In this document: positions 35,653-45,963 of the stretch, piece after piece
How positions within the stretch are numbered: the first letter of the stretch is position 1
How the letters are laid out: the number at the start of each line of letters is the position of its first letter
Assembly (NCBI RefSeq): GCF_023273895.1
Contig: NZ_CP096883.1
Coordinates: 4,216,001-4,280,000 of the forward strand
DNA from: Sphingobacterium sp. PCS056
Lineage (GTDB): Bacteria; Bacteroidota; Bacteroidia; Sphingobacteriales; Sphingobacteriaceae
Direction of reading: 5' to 3'
Length of the DNA: 64,000 bases
Made by a program: the position numbers and the translations under genes
The notes under the pieces: generated by a model
Databases searched by the model: none
Seen by the model: the letters and a program-made list of their open reading frames with translations, nothing else
Told to the model about the DNA's origin: nothing

Positions 35653-38600
35653 TTAGAATGTAACTTTTAATCCAAGATTGAATGAACGCACCAAAGGATA
35701 TAAACCGTAATCTACCCCGGGAGTCAGATTACCGCGCTGGTTATAGTCGGGCTCTGGATTGTAACCTTTGTATTTGCTAATGGTAAATGGATTGTCTACA
35801 CTTGCGGATATCCTTATTCCTGAAAGAGATAACTTATTGGCAGTTGCAGTTGGTAAGCTGTAACCCAAGATGATATTGGTCATCCTAAGGAAGGAACCAT
35901 CTTGTAGGTAAAAAGTAGACAAACGTGTGCTGTTGCTCTGGGTTCCGCCACGTGAGGCACGGTATACTTCGCCGTTGCCCGGATTTGAGGCCGATCTATA
36001 GCGTTGCGCCACATCTGCATATTGATTGCCCGAGCCTTCCATATTATACAGGTAGTAATCATAACCATCCAATACTTTATTTCCTTGCGATCCATTGAAT
36101 GAAGCTCTCAAGTCAAAGTTTTTATATCGTGTATTGATCGCAAAACCATAGGTGAAATCAGGATGCGGACTACCGATAATACGTTTGTCTTCATCATTTA
36201 CTATACCGTTGCCATCTACATCTTCAAAATAAAGATCGCCGGGTTGCATTGGATTGGTTGAACCTGCAGATGGTGCAACACTTTTATAGTTTTCTTCGGT
36301 CGCTACTCCCAATACTTTGAAACCGTAGAACATACCGATTGGACTGCCCTCTTGGGTAATATGTGTGATGTATGAACGCTCCGCCCCATTGGTCATAATG
36401 GTAGATCCTCCACCAAGATCCAGTACTTTATTACGGTTGACATTGATATTGCCACTGATCCCTAAATTAAAGTCTTTTTTACGCACTAAGGCAGCATCGA
36501 CTTGAAGATCAAATCCTTTGTTTTCAACTTTACTATTGGGCAGATTGGTCAAGATCGTAGTCGCTCCGGATACTGCGGTGATCGGCTGGTTGAACAACAT
36601 ATTGGACGAACGGCTCAAATAAATATTGGTCATGATATTCAAGCGACCTCGGAGAAGTCCTAAATCCAATCCAGCATTGTATTGTGAGGTGGTTTCCCAA
36701 CCCAATTTCGGGTCACGTAAATCTCCTGGCGCAAGGGCGGTTTCTACTTTATTGCCAATGATCACACCTGTGGGTGAATTGTAGGTGGTGATGGCATTAT
36801 ATTCACCAATATTGTTGTTTCCACTTTTTCCCCAACTTGCTCTTAGTTTCGCCGTTGATCCCTCTCCTAACCATGCATCATAAAAATCTTCTTTGGAGAT
36901 GGTCCAACCGGCAGAAACGGAAGGAAATGTTCCCCATTTGGTGTTAGGCCCAAACCGAGATGATCCGTCTGTACGAAATGAAGCGGATAGAAAATATTTG
37001 GATGCATAGCTGTAATTAACGCGGCTAAAATACGACTGCAGTGTTGTAATTCTTTTGTAAGCGCCTAGTAGCTGAAAATTTGATGGATCTGCCCCTTTGT
37101 TAGTGATCTCATCGATCGCATCATTCTGAAATCCATTGGCGCGAACAGACATATAGTCGACATCTGTCCTTTGTGCCGAATAGCCTAATAAAGCCGTTAC
37201 TTGATGCTTATCCGCAAATGTCTTATTATAATTTAACGTGGTCTCGACTAGCTTGTCGATCTCACTACGGGTAGTAGCATCGGCATAAGCGGCGGCTTTT
37301 GCAGAATTAGAATAGGGTGCATTATTGCCATTTGAAATACTGGTAGGTCGATAATAATCGTGCTTCTCGTCGTAAGTTGACAAGCCACCGTTTACCTTTA
37401 GGTTCAAACCTTCTAAGATGGAGAAATCGGCAAATGCATTATATAACCCGCGTTTTCCGCGTCTATTATTTTTGATCTCAGTGACGTAGGCCAAGGGGTT
37501 TTCCGGATTTTGGACGCCATAGTTATTGGCCGACAAATCGGCCATTAAAAATTTAGCGTAGCTACCATCTTCATTATAGACAGGTAGTGTAGGTAAATAA
37601 ATTAATGCGGCCATAGAAGGACTCCTATCATAACGGCCTGTAGTCACTTCGTTGTTATCGTTGTAGGTGAAAGAGACATTGGCACCGACAGTAAGCCTTT
37701 TGCTCACCTTGGCATCGGTATTGGCTCTGAAGTTAAAAACCTGTTGCCCTGTACCCAACATAATACCTTGCTGATCTTGATAGGAAGTACTTAAAAAATA
37801 TCTATTTTTATCATTCCCACCATATGCAGATACGTTGTGGCGTTGAAAAGGTGCATTGCGATACAAAGCATCCTGCCAATCCGTATCATATTTTGCTTTC
37901 TTAGCCAGACCTGTCGAAAAATCGTAATATTCTTCTGGAATTGAAACCGAACCGGCGTTACTGACACGGGCGACACGATCGGCATTGCTGTCTAAGCGCA
38001 TATTATCATTCCAGGTCAATCCTTTACCAGTGACCAAATCTTTGTAAGCATTATTACGACCATCGATCAACAAGTCGATAAATTCGGCTGAATTTAATAG
38101 ATCTATCTTTTTTGATAGCTGCCCAAAACCACCTAATACTTCGTAATCTACTTGACTACGCCCCTCTTTACCGCGTTTGGTCGTAATAAGGACCACACCT
38201 CCTGCCGCTCTGGAACCATAGATCGCGGCAGAAGCAGCATCTTTGAGGATATCGATGGTCTCGATATCATTAGGATTGATATTCAAGTTATTGCCCGACG
38301 GATAGCCATCAATAACATATAGCGGATCTGAACCTGCATTGATAGAGCCCATACCGCGCACCTTAATTTTGGTTCCCTCATACGGTGCTCCGCTTGTTTG
38401 CATGATTTGTACACCGGCTACTTTGCCCACTAAGGCTTGTGAAAGTTTAGGCGATGTCAGGTTGAGCTCTTCAGCTTTTACACTTGCAATCGCTCCTGTT
38501 ACATCAGATTTACGGATTTTTTGGTAACCAATGGATACCATGACCTCCTCGAGCTGCTGGCCTTCTGAAACCAATTTGATCTGAAATCCACTTAAAGTAG

Positions 38601-38901
38601 TAACGGTATACTGCGCTGTGGCGTAGCCAATAAACCGTATAGAAATGGTGTCTCCTACTTTTCCTTCCAGCACAAATTTACCGTTCTGGTCGGTCTGATA
38701 ATCTTGTTGGGTGCGTAGATTACGGACGGTAGCTCCGCTAATGGGCTGACCATCTGCATCGAGCACAGTTCCGGATAGCTGCTGTTGAATATTCAGTTCG
38801 CTTTTCAACAAGGCTATTCTTAAATTGCTTGCTTCTGTAGGTAGAGAGTGGCATGTAAGTGGTAATAACAGCCACAATAGTCTAGATGATTTAAAGTACA
38901 T
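35653..38901 (-). CDS. susC: SusC/RagA-family TonB-dependent outer-membrane receptor (mannan-type locus)
   Basis: 1082 aa. Signal segment (LLWLLLPLTCHSLPTEA), a short linker, then a carboxypeptidase-regulatory-like domain (LSGTVLDADGQPISGATV, about 42-115). The plug contains VMVSIGYQKIRKSDVTGAIASV, KVRGMGSINAGSDPLYVIDGYPSG and SAAIYGSRAAGGVVLITTKRG, and the barrel ends LGLKVTF. First gene of the operon with susD, DUF218 and GH92. No sigma/anti-sigma pair or hybrid sensor is adjacent, unlike many such loci, so control may be distal. It is a distant paralogue of the other SusC in this window. Confidence 0.95.
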   Translation of the reverse strand: MYFKSSRLLWLLLPLTCHSLPTEASNLRIALLKSELNIQQQLSGTVLDADGQPISGATVRNLRTQQDYQTDQNGKFVLEGKVGDTISIRFIGYATAQYTVTTLSGFQIKLVSEGQQLEEVMVSIGYQKIRKSDVTGAIASVKAEELNLTSPKLSQALVGKVAGVQIMQTSGAPYEGTKIKVRGMGSINAGSDPLYVIDGYPSGNNLNINPNDIETIDILKDAASAAIYGSRAAGGVVLITTKRGKEGRSQVDYEVLGGFGQLSKKIDLLNSAEFIDLLIDGRNNAYKDLVTGKGLTWNDNMRLDSNADRVARVSNAGSVSIPEEYYDFSTGLAKKAKYDTDWQDALYRNAPFQRHNVSAYGGNDKNRYFLSTSYQDQQGIMLGTGQQVFNFRANTDAKVSKRLTVGANVSFTYNDNNEVTTGRYDRSPSMAALIYLPTLPVYNEDGSYAKFLMADLSANNYGVQNPENPLAYVTEIKNNRRGKRGLYNAFADFSILEGLNLKVNGGLSTYDEKHDYYRPTSISNGNNAPYSNSAKAAAYADATTRSEIDKLVETTLNYNKTFADKHQVTALLGYSAQRTDVDYMSVRANGFQNDAIDEITNKGADPSNFQLLGAYKRITTLQSYFSRVNYSYASKYFLSASFRTDGSSRFGPNTKWGTFPSVSAGWTISKEDFYDAWLGEGSTAKLRASWGKSGNNNIGEYNAITTYNSPTGVIIGNKVETALAPGDLRDPKLGWETTSQYNAGLDLGLLRGRLNIMTNIYLSRSSNMLFNQPITAVSGATTILTNLPNSKVENKGFDLQVDAALVRKKDFNLGISGNINVNRNKVLDLGGGSTIMTNGAERSYITHITQEGSPIGMFYGFKVLGVATEENYKSVAPSAGSTNPMQPGDLYFEDVDGNGIVNDEDKRIIGSPHPDFTYGFAINTRYKNFDLRASFNGSQGNKVLDGYDYYLYNMEGSGNQYADVAQRYRSASNPGNGEVYRASRGGTQSNSTRLSTFYLQDGSFLRMTNIILGYSLPTATANKLSLSGIRISASVDNPFTISKYKGYNPEPDYNQRGNLTPGVDYGLYPLVRSFNLGLKVTF

Positions 38902-38935
38902 GAGTTTTGCCTTTACAAATAAGATTGATTAGCGG

Positions 38936-38943
38936 CAAAGCTA
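38936..38943 (-). promoter_or_regulatory. Possible -7 element for the mannan-type sus operon
   Basis: TAGCTTTG on the minus strand, a full match to TAnnTTTG, 35-42 bp before the susC ATG. No good -33 element is found 18-22 nt upstream, so the assignment is weak. Confidence 0.3.
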
Positions 38944-39064
38944 TAAGTTGATTGTTAAGTGAGGATTACCCCAAGCTTATGAAATGATTAACAAAGGCAT
39001 GATTGGCTGCATGCTCAACAATAGCCTTAATAGAAAAGATTAGTGGTAAGTAAACTTTTCAAAC

Positions 39065-39095
39065 TTGCTTTTCCATATTGGATTGCCTAGGTTTG
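39065..39095 (+). promoter_or_regulatory. Promoter of the class IV aminotransferase gene
   Basis: TTG (39065-39067), a 20-nt spacer and TAGGTTTG (39088-39095), both fitting the Bacteroidota consensus, 30 bp before the ATG at 39126. Confidence 0.6.
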
Positions 39096-39125
39096 TTTCC
39101 GCAAAACATTTAATACAAAAAGGAT

Positions 39126-39953
39126 ATGCAAACTCCCTATGTTATTTTTAACGGAAAACTCATTTCGGAAAATGAAGCTCAACTCGCCATCAGTGATCTA
39201 GCTATCGTTCGCGGATACGGTATCTTTGATTTTTTCAAAACGGTAAATGGACTCCCTATATTTTTGGAAGATAATCTGGATCGTTTTTATCAATCTGCAT
39301 ATCTCATGGATCTTCCTGTTAATTATGCTCGGGAGGCAATCAAAACATGCATAGACACGTTGATACAAGCCAACAATATGCCGGACTCTGGGATTAAGCT
39401 GCTATTGACTGGTGGCTATAGTCCCGATGGCTACAGCATAGCAGAACCCAACTTCATTATCAGCCAACAACCATTAAAAAGAAATGTCATTTTGGAAGAG
39501 AAAGGATTAAAGCTACTTCCTTTTACCTATCATCGTCCCTTTAGTCAGGTCAAATCCATCGACTATGTCATGGGGATACAAGCTTTAAAAGTAGCAAAAT
39601 CAAAAGGTGCTGACGATGTGGTCTATATGCAAAATGGCTTTATATCAGAATGTCCTCGTGCCAATTTCTTTTTGATCAGTCATGAGGGTAAGTTATTGAC
39701 CGCAGCGGAAGATGTTCTTCAAGGTATTACGCGCAAGAAAATCATTGATCTAGCAAAAAATATCATGGAGGTAGAAGTACGAGATATTAGCATCTCCGAT
39801 CTGGAAAATGCGGCGGAAGCTTTTATAAGTTCGACCACTAAAAATATTACTCCCGTCACGTCGCTATTGGGATATCAAGATTTTGCTCCACAAGCTGGAC
39901 CTTTCACCAAACAGTTGCAAGAGCTTTTACAAGATTTGATTTATAAACAATAA
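39126..39953 (+). CDS. Class IV PLP-dependent aminotransferase
   Basis: 275 aa, fold type IV: the family includes branched-chain and D-amino-acid aminotransferases and aminodeoxychorismate lyase. The start YVIFNGKLISENEAQLAISDLAIVRGYGIFDFFKT is the family N-terminus. The PLP lysine is Lys143 in FSQVKSIDYVMG, and the cofactor-binding Glu175 lies in GFISECPRANFF. TTKNITPV near the C-terminus binds the phosphate region. The substrate cannot be fixed from sequence. Lack of the long branched-chain transaminase insertions favours a D-amino-acid-transaminase-like or lyase role (inference). A convergent MocR-type gene lies 34 bp downstream. Confidence 0.88.
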   Translation: MQTPYVIFNGKLISENEAQLAISDLAIVRGYGIFDFFKTVNGLPIFLEDNLDRFYQSAYLMDLPVNYAREAIKTCIDTLIQANNMPDSGIKLLLTGGYSPDGYSIAEPNFIISQQPLKRNVILEEKGLKLLPFTYHRPFSQVKSIDYVMGIQALKVAKSKGADDVVYMQNGFISECPRANFFLISHEGKLLTAAEDVLQGITRKKIIDLAKNIMEVEVRDISISDLENAAEAFISSTTKNITPVTSLLGYQDFAPQAGPFTKQLQELLQDLIYKQ

Positions 39954-39987
39954 CAGGTTTACGGCAACGTAATTGATTACTGATCAA

Positions 39988-41403
39988 TCAAATGGCATTT
40001 TTGACAATTTTGCCTAAACATTTCAAATCAGCATAAATCCGTTCGTTCCAACCTAAAGCAAAGTTGAGTCGCATACAGTTGTGATAACGATCTTGGAGGG
40101 TAAACATTCTACCGGGAGCAAAGCTAATTTGATGACGCATAGCGGTATCATATAATGCTGCGGTATCAACTCTTTTATCTAACTCAAGCCAAAGCACAAA
40201 GCCTCCTTGTGGCTGACCTATTTTAGTATTGTCAGGAAAATATTCCTCGATAGCTTGTTGATATTGCAGGCAATTTGCGTAGAGTTTGTTTCTAAACTGA
40301 TGCAGGTGATGGTCATACCTGCCGTGTTCCATAAAATCGGCTATCACTTCTTGATAGAGTATAGGGGTAGAAATCGTCTGTAGAAGTTTCTGACGAATGA
40401 TCTTACTCTTAAACTTTCCGGGAGCAACCCAGCCTACTCGATAACCTGGTGCTAGTGTTTTGGAAAAAGAGCCACACCACATGACTATTCCCTCTTCATC
40501 ATACGCTTTACAAGGCTTTGGTCTAGTGGTTCCAAAGTATAGATTGCCATAAAGATCATCTTCAATTAATGGAATATTATGCTCGGTGAGTAATTTAACC
40601 AGTTGTATTTTATGATCTTCTGGCATCAAGCTTCCTAATGGGTTGCTAAAATTTGCTGTAAAACAACACACATTTATACGTGGCAGATACTTTCTTAATG
40701 CATCCATATCAATGCCAGTAAGCGGATGTGCAGGTATCTCAATGACCTGTAAACCCAAAGATTTAGCAACCTGTATCGTTCCAAAATACACCGGAGTTTC
40801 AATCGCTATGGTATCGCCTGGTTTTGTGACAGCAAGCAAGCAGTTAAAAATGGCATTCATAGCACCAGATGTCGTTACTAAATCATCTTCCGTAAGCTGC
40901 CCTTCAAATTCCATACTCCATTTGGCAACACTTCTCCTCAGATTGACACTTCCTTGAGCAGGTTCATAACTTGTCCCTCCATCATCAAGTTTCCTAATCA
41001 TATGGATCACTCCTTTATTAAGCTTGGCAATAGGAAGCATACTTTGCGCCGGAACACCAAGGGAAAATTGAGTGACCTCTTTATTTTTTAAGGAATTATA
41101 AACTTTATCGATAAGATCTTCAGGCTGCTTTTCGCCACCTGATGACGACAACATGCCCACAGATGGAAGAGAAAATCTTCGTTGTGAAGTTTTACTGACA
41201 TAATAACCAAGGCGTGGTCTAGAGTTGATCAGCGATTTGCTCTCCAATTCGAGAAAAGCTTGTTTAACGGTATTGATACTCACATGATACATCTTCTGTA
41301 CGGTACGTATAGAAGGAAGTTTTTCTCCCAGTTTTTACGTACCATTGAAGATCTGTTCTTCAATAATGTTTGCAATCTTTACATATAAGACTTCCTTCTT
41401 CAT
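39988..41403 (-). pseudogene. MocR/PdxR-type regulator (GntR helix-turn-helix plus aminotransferase domain) interrupted by in-frame TAA
   Basis: A 471-codon frame from ATG 41403 with one internal stop, TAA at 41337-41335 (codon 23). Codons 1-22 read MKKEVLYVKIANIIEEQIFN-GT, and after the stop KLGEKLPSIRTVQKMYHVSINTVKQAF continues the GntR winged helix. The stop replaces a residue that is usually Tyr or similar in NG-x-Y-KxGEKLPS. The large C-terminal domain (about 110-465) is a fold-type I aminotransferase with the PLP Lys in MWCGSFSKTLAPGYRVGW. Restart at the ATG 41292 would give a 434-aa protein missing the first helices of the DNA-binding domain. The gene is therefore probably inactive for DNA binding, unless the stop is a sequencing error or suppressed. 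Confidence 0.78.
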
Positions 41404-41586
41404 GGCTTTAACTATATGATAACAATATATTTTTTAGTGATGCTATGTTCTTCAAGATCGATTTGATTATACGTTAACATGGGATACTAAACCTCCAATG
41501 TAATCATTTTTAGAGCTCCAATGATCAATTTTAAAAAATCCAATCCATGCGCAATTAGAACTGCTTTTTAAAGTTACAAACAACAT

Positions 41587-41985
41587 TTAAAGATTCAACC
41601 AGTAAATAAGCCTCTCAATAGCTGATGTCAATCTAAGAAGTTGCTGTTCGCCATCCTCAAATGCCTGATTAAAATTATTTTTTGCTTTTGTAATTAATGC
41701 GTCTTGAAATTCATGTCGATGGATCTCATCGAAGAAAATACAATTTATTTCCACTTGATGATAGGGATTGACAATTGCTGCTGCATAAGCAACAACCTGT
41801 TTAGCTTCTAGTAAAACAGCTAACGGTAACCCAAAGTCTATGGTTAACTGTTCTACCGAATTTACATGCTCTCTAGATGAATTTTGATTAACACGTTGCT
41901 TATATAAAGAAACAACAGGACGGAGTTCAGATAGATATAAATTTTCCAATTTAAAATCTTCAAAATTGTTGACTTTCATGCTCAT
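41587..41985 (-). CDS. Hypothetical protein, about 130 aa
   Basis: 132 aa from ATG 41985 (a second ATG follows at 41979). A longer frame to 42081 is rejected because its extra 32 residues are Cys/Phe-rich and overlap the proposed promoter at 42003-42010. The body reads FEDFKLENLYLSELRPVVSLYKQ, then AVLLEAKQVVAYAAAIVNPYHQVEINC, and ends with a helical EDGEQQLLRLTSAIERLIYWLNL. No signal peptide. I do not recognise a family. Cytoplasmic, function unknown. Confidence 0.6.
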   Translation of the reverse strand: MSMKVNNFEDFKLENLYLSELRPVVSLYKQRVNQNSSREHVNSVEQLTIDFGLPLAVLLEAKQVVAYAAAIVNPYHQVEINCIFFDEIHRHEFQDALITKAKNNFNQAFEDGEQQLLRLTSAIERLIYWLNL

Positions 41986-42002
41986 ATCATATTCGTGAAC
42001 GG

Positions 42003-42010
42003 CAAATTTA
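42003..42010 (-). promoter_or_regulatory. -7 element for the 132-aa hypothetical gene
   Basis: TAAATTTG on the minus strand, full match to TAnnTTTG, 18 bp before ATG 41985. The -33 element is not obvious. It supports the shorter gene model. Confidence 0.4.
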
Positions 42011-42255
42011 AAGAACGATATGTATGGGATACAGATACAGAAACACAATTTTTTAGGGGTACAATAAATATATATTGCCAATTTTAATACGAATGGTAAT
42101 CTCTTTTAATTCTTGATTCGAAAAACAGTATTTTTAAGGTATAAATAGGAGGTCATTATCATAAAATGGGACATTTAACATCAAGATATAAACGGAAATT
42201 TACATCATAAATTCATTGTACAAACTAAATTTAAAAATAATTCACTGCAAAACTA

Positions 42256-43323
42256 ATGGAAATCTTTATTATACTATCTATACTATCAGTTCCAGTAATC
42301 GGCTATTTGATTTATAGGCAAATTCGACAACAGGTTAGTACTCCTACAAAAATTGTGGAGTATATATTTATTGTTGCTTTATGCTTATCATTCCTTTTAT
42401 TCTGTTTTGGGTTGATGATGTACGGATCACATCACACAGAAGCGATAGATATCGTTGACAATGGTTATTCTCCATTTGCTTCGGAACATAGTTTAACCCT
42501 CATTTTCTTATTTGGAACAGCTCTTTTTGGATCGATAAAACTCTGGTTAAAAGGGAGATCACTACCCCCTTTGTTATTTGTACTAACATTGATTTTTGTC
42601 GTCCTTGGTATCATAATTAGTTTTTTTGTATTATTACAGATTTCTTCTAACACGCAATTTTACGATGCTTGGTTGTTTGGCTTTTTACCTGTCACCAACA
42701 TCATAACGGCTATAACTTTAATTTACAAAGTCATTGCTGAAGAGGCAACGGAAGCTTCGAATAAAACTTATCGGAATAAGTTTCTCAATTACCTGAATCA
42801 AAAGATGGCTCATACAGCTCATCAACCTTTGTATGTTATTATTTTGCTGATACCTATATGGATAATGATAGTGGCTATCCTGATGTTATTTGGACAGGAA
42901 GCGGATTCGATATCAAAAGTATTTACGGAAACTACAACCTGGAATTTTTCAACAAAAACTCATCCTCCATTTTTAGATCATAGAGGGCATTATTTATGTA
43001 CTGTTGCCATATGTGGTGATCCCAAAGTCGTAAAACCACTGCGTTTAGGAAAAAGACATGGGTATGAAATCGTTGTAAACAGACAGTTGCTCATTGCTAA
43101 TGCTTTTGAAGAATTGATCTCGGAAAGTTGGCCTGCGGCACATAAAATCATAAGAGGGTTGTACGATAAATACGGTTACCCTTTGTCTAAAAAGGTCACG
43201 TCCGTGGAAAGATCAAACTTGGTATATAGATTAATGAAACCCCTAGAATATTTTTTTCTCTTATGTCTGTACTTGTATAGTGAAAAACCTGAAGAAAAAA
43301 TTGCCAGGCAATATCAAAGCTAG
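42256..43323 (+). CDS. Multi-span membrane protein (DUF6688-like)
   Basis: 355 aa. Hydrophobic helices at about residues 3-20, 35-57, 78-95, 105-128, 138-157 and 195-215 indicate six membrane spans. A cytoplasmic or periplasmic domain of about 140 residues follows, with HYLCTVAICGDPKVVKPLRLGKRHG and IVVNRQLLIANAFEELI. That soluble motif pattern (metal- or nucleotide-like Cys/His/Gly cluster) resembles an uncharacterised Bacteroidota/Firmicutes family I associate with DUF6688. No function is known. The gene is convergent with the WG-repeat genes, 72 bp between stops. Confidence 0.7.
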   Translation: MEIFIILSILSVPVIGYLIYRQIRQQVSTPTKIVEYIFIVALCLSFLLFCFGLMMYGSHHTEAIDIVDNGYSPFASEHSLTLIFLFGTALFGSIKLWLKGRSLPPLLFVLTLIFVVLGIIISFFVLLQISSNTQFYDAWLFGFLPVTNIITAITLIYKVIAEEATEASNKTYRNKFLNYLNQKMAHTAHQPLYVIILLIPIWIMIVAILMLFGQEADSISKVFTETTTWNFSTKTHPPFLDHRGHYLCTVAICGDPKVVKPLRLGKRHGYEIVVNRQLLIANAFEELISESWPAAHKIIRGLYDKYGYPLSKKVTSVERSNLVYRLMKPLEYFFLLCLYLYSEKPEEKIARQYQS

Positions 43324-43395
43324 ATCAATAAATTAAATAGAAAACGACAAAGAGATGCAAAACTTTATAAAATAAATAGGGTGTTGGGGTTGAAC

Positions 43396-45945
43396 CTACT
43401 TTACTCCTAACTGAAAAGGGAGCAAATCTCCATTTTTTAATATATATCTCCAGGTATTATTTCGATAAACGAGTAGAGGAAAAATATCTGAAGGAGTATC
43501 TGTATGAGTATCAAAATATGATGGTGCATCAAATAGAATTTCTTCCAACTCGACTGGGATAATAATCTTACCTTGAACATCTGATATCCCAAATTTATTA
43601 TTTTTTTGAAGCAGGAGATATTGTCCATTCTGAATAGATCGGATTTGGGTATATTCAACGGGAAGCAGTAGCTTACCGCTATGCAAATCCCCAAGACCAT
43701 AATATTGATCATAGCCATTTACTTTTGGTAATATGACAGCATGATCAAGGAAGAAAGATTCTTGATGGTTTAATCTCGAATTGGTCAGATCATATTCCAA
43801 AGGGAATATGATGGTTCCCTTTTTATTGATAAGCCCCATTTTAAACATTAATGCTCTCGGATCCGAATTTTCGGATTGGCATACTAAAGCAGCATTTCCT
43901 ACAAAATCAAAAGCCCATACATATTGCGGAGCGACAACGATTCGACCTTCTTCATTGATATATCCATAGCCGTTTTCATTATGTATCAAAGCCATACCAT
44001 TTTTATATGGCATAATGACGGTTTCCTTACCTGAATTCTGAGGTAAGTACCCTTGTTTTACAAATGTTAGGCTATATGATCCTTTCAGCTCCTGATGAGA
44101 CGTCATATCATAGAGCTTTCCTATTTTATCATCTTCGGACACCAATAAAACCTGAGCTGAATTCATGCGATACACAGCATGATAATTTAGTTCTTCACCT
44201 TTTAAATTTTCCAGATTCATTAAAAGATAGCTCATTTTATTACCGTTTCTAATCTTTACCAGAGATCTTTTGCTATCGATGGTATCGATCTGCTTGATAT
44301 CCGCTCCTACTACTTTTGTGCCTTTTAGGTCAAATAAATGACTGATTTGAGTATCAAACTCATCAATTCTTTCATTTTCAAGAATATGCATATTCGCTTT
44401 AATATAATCTTGTTTTCCTAAATTTAAGATATCGATACTTTCGTAAATAGCCTGAATCATCTCCTTGTTCAAATCCAGATCATATAGGCCAGTTTTCCCA
44501 TTCTTTATAAAGGCGATTATATGTTCAGGTCCATGGTATAACTCAGAAATTCCTTCTACATCACTTAATAACAATTGACCGTTTGTATCAAAAAAACTGA
44601 ACAATTTATTTTTCTCGGCAATCAGGTATTTTTTTTGACGGTCTGGATTTTTAAAATCAAAAAATTGGATATGGTAATATTGAGGATCTATAAAAGTATT
44701 TGTTTGTGGAATGTACAATCCATAAAAAGCTCTTTTCTTGATTTTAAAAATAGCTAATCCATGGCTCCCCGATGAGTAAAAATAGTCATTGACATGTGTT
44801 ATATCACCATGTTCTATTTTAAAAACGACCTGTCGATTCGGGTTTAAAAGGGAGGTGATCTGTTGCTTCTTAGTAACTAAATAATCATCGTATACTTTGA
44901 CCTCATCGTATATGTTAGGTAATATTACGGTTCCCTTCAAGTCTACCACTCCTTTTTTATGTTGTTTTGTCGTAATGAGATATTCTCCATAGTAGCCGTT
45001 AAAAGAATTATCATTAGGAAGTTCAATACGTTCAAATTCAAACGGAATTTTCAACTCACCATCTTGACCATATGCGCCGTAAAGATTGTTTTTTTTGGCA
45101 ATCAGTAATCTCATGAAGAGTTCAGTATCGACAAATTCCTTTTGGGTAGGAATATGTATAACAAGCGACTTACCCCCTTTTGAAAAGGAAGAAATCCAAT
45201 TATCACTGCGCATACCCATATGATGATGCTCATATTCAAACGGAATCAAGATATGCTCATTCCAATCTATAACACCCCATTTTCCATCTTTTTGTGCATA
45301 AAGATAAGACTGACGATGACCACAACCTCCACAATAATCAAAGCCATCGTAACCATTTTTAGTCATTATTTTATTGTGCGACCGACTAAATAAGTACCAT
45401 TTCCCATGTTGTTTGACGTCAAAATAATCGCCTTCCAAGTAACCAATTTCATCAAAAAAAGGCAATTGCGTTTTATCAACAAATAATAAACTTACTTTAC
45501 CATCACGTTTTATTTTCCAAAAATCACGAAATTGAATATCTATATCATCATATTCTGCTTCAAGCAAAACATCACCTTTGGGAGATATGATACCCATTTT
45601 TTTGTCTTTTAAATATTTTAGTACAGTTTTGGGAAATAGCTGTGGATGGGCTGCCAACTCCCGTTTATAATCTTCTATTGCATAGGTATCGTTAAACTCA
45701 ATGGAGGTTTCTTCTGCCAGTATAAGGCTATTTCCAAGGGTATCTATATAGTACGTATTATCCTTATCTATTATTTTTGCAAATCCATTTCTAAAGGGTG
45801 CCATACGCCTCCCCTCCTGTCCAAACCGATATAACTCGGTCTGTGCTTGGGCTGAAAATACGAAGCCAAAGAATAAAGCAAAATGGAATAAAAAAAGCTT
45901 CAAATTCCAGGTACTCTGTGCGCTATTAATTAAGAATAATATCAT
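43396..45945 (-). CDS. Large WG-repeat protein, exported
   Basis: 849 aa. A hydrophobic N-terminus (FLFHFALFFGFVFSAQAQ, cleavage near residue 35) is followed by WG-type repeats over the whole length: short units with KYGxxD/KxGVIDxxGxxxxPxxYDxI patterns, for example KWGVIDWNEHILIPFEYEH, KKGVVDLKGTVILPNIYDEV and KFGISDVQGKIIIPVELEEI. WG repeats (KWG) form beta-strand modules of unknown binding role in many secreted Bacteroidota proteins. It begins 18 bp after the stop of a second WG-repeat gene, so the two form an operon and probably arose by duplication. Ligand unknown. Confidence 0.85.
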   Translation of the reverse strand: MILFLINSAQSTWNLKLFLFHFALFFGFVFSAQAQTELYRFGQEGRRMAPFRNGFAKIIDKDNTYYIDTLGNSLILAEETSIEFNDTYAIEDYKRELAAHPQLFPKTVLKYLKDKKMGIISPKGDVLLEAEYDDIDIQFRDFWKIKRDGKVSLLFVDKTQLPFFDEIGYLEGDYFDVKQHGKWYLFSRSHNKIMTKNGYDGFDYCGGCGHRQSYLYAQKDGKWGVIDWNEHILIPFEYEHHHMGMRSDNWISSFSKGGKSLVIHIPTQKEFVDTELFMRLLIAKKNNLYGAYGQDGELKIPFEFERIELPNDNSFNGYYGEYLITTKQHKKGVVDLKGTVILPNIYDEVKVYDDYLVTKKQQITSLLNPNRQVVFKIEHGDITHVNDYFYSSGSHGLAIFKIKKRAFYGLYIPQTNTFIDPQYYHIQFFDFKNPDRQKKYLIAEKNKLFSFFDTNGQLLLSDVEGISELYHGPEHIIAFIKNGKTGLYDLDLNKEMIQAIYESIDILNLGKQDYIKANMHILENERIDEFDTQISHLFDLKGTKVVGADIKQIDTIDSKRSLVKIRNGNKMSYLLMNLENLKGEELNYHAVYRMNSAQVLLVSEDDKIGKLYDMTSHQELKGSYSLTFVKQGYLPQNSGKETVIMPYKNGMALIHNENGYGYINEEGRIVVAPQYVWAFDFVGNAALVCQSENSDPRALMFKMGLINKKGTIIFPLEYDLTNSRLNHQESFFLDHAVILPKVNGYDQYYGLGDLHSGKLLLPVEYTQIRSIQNGQYLLLQKNNKFGISDVQGKIIIPVELEEILFDAPSYFDTHTDTPSDIFPLLVYRNNTWRYILKNGDLLPFQLGVK

Positions 45946-45963
45946 AAAAATTATTTTTAGAGA

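Noticed and set aside
39972..39988. ATTGAT...ATCAAT hairpin between convergent genes
   Set aside because: Only 6 bp of AT-rich stem, partly overlapping the stop of the MocR-type gene, and no T-run; too weak to call a terminator.
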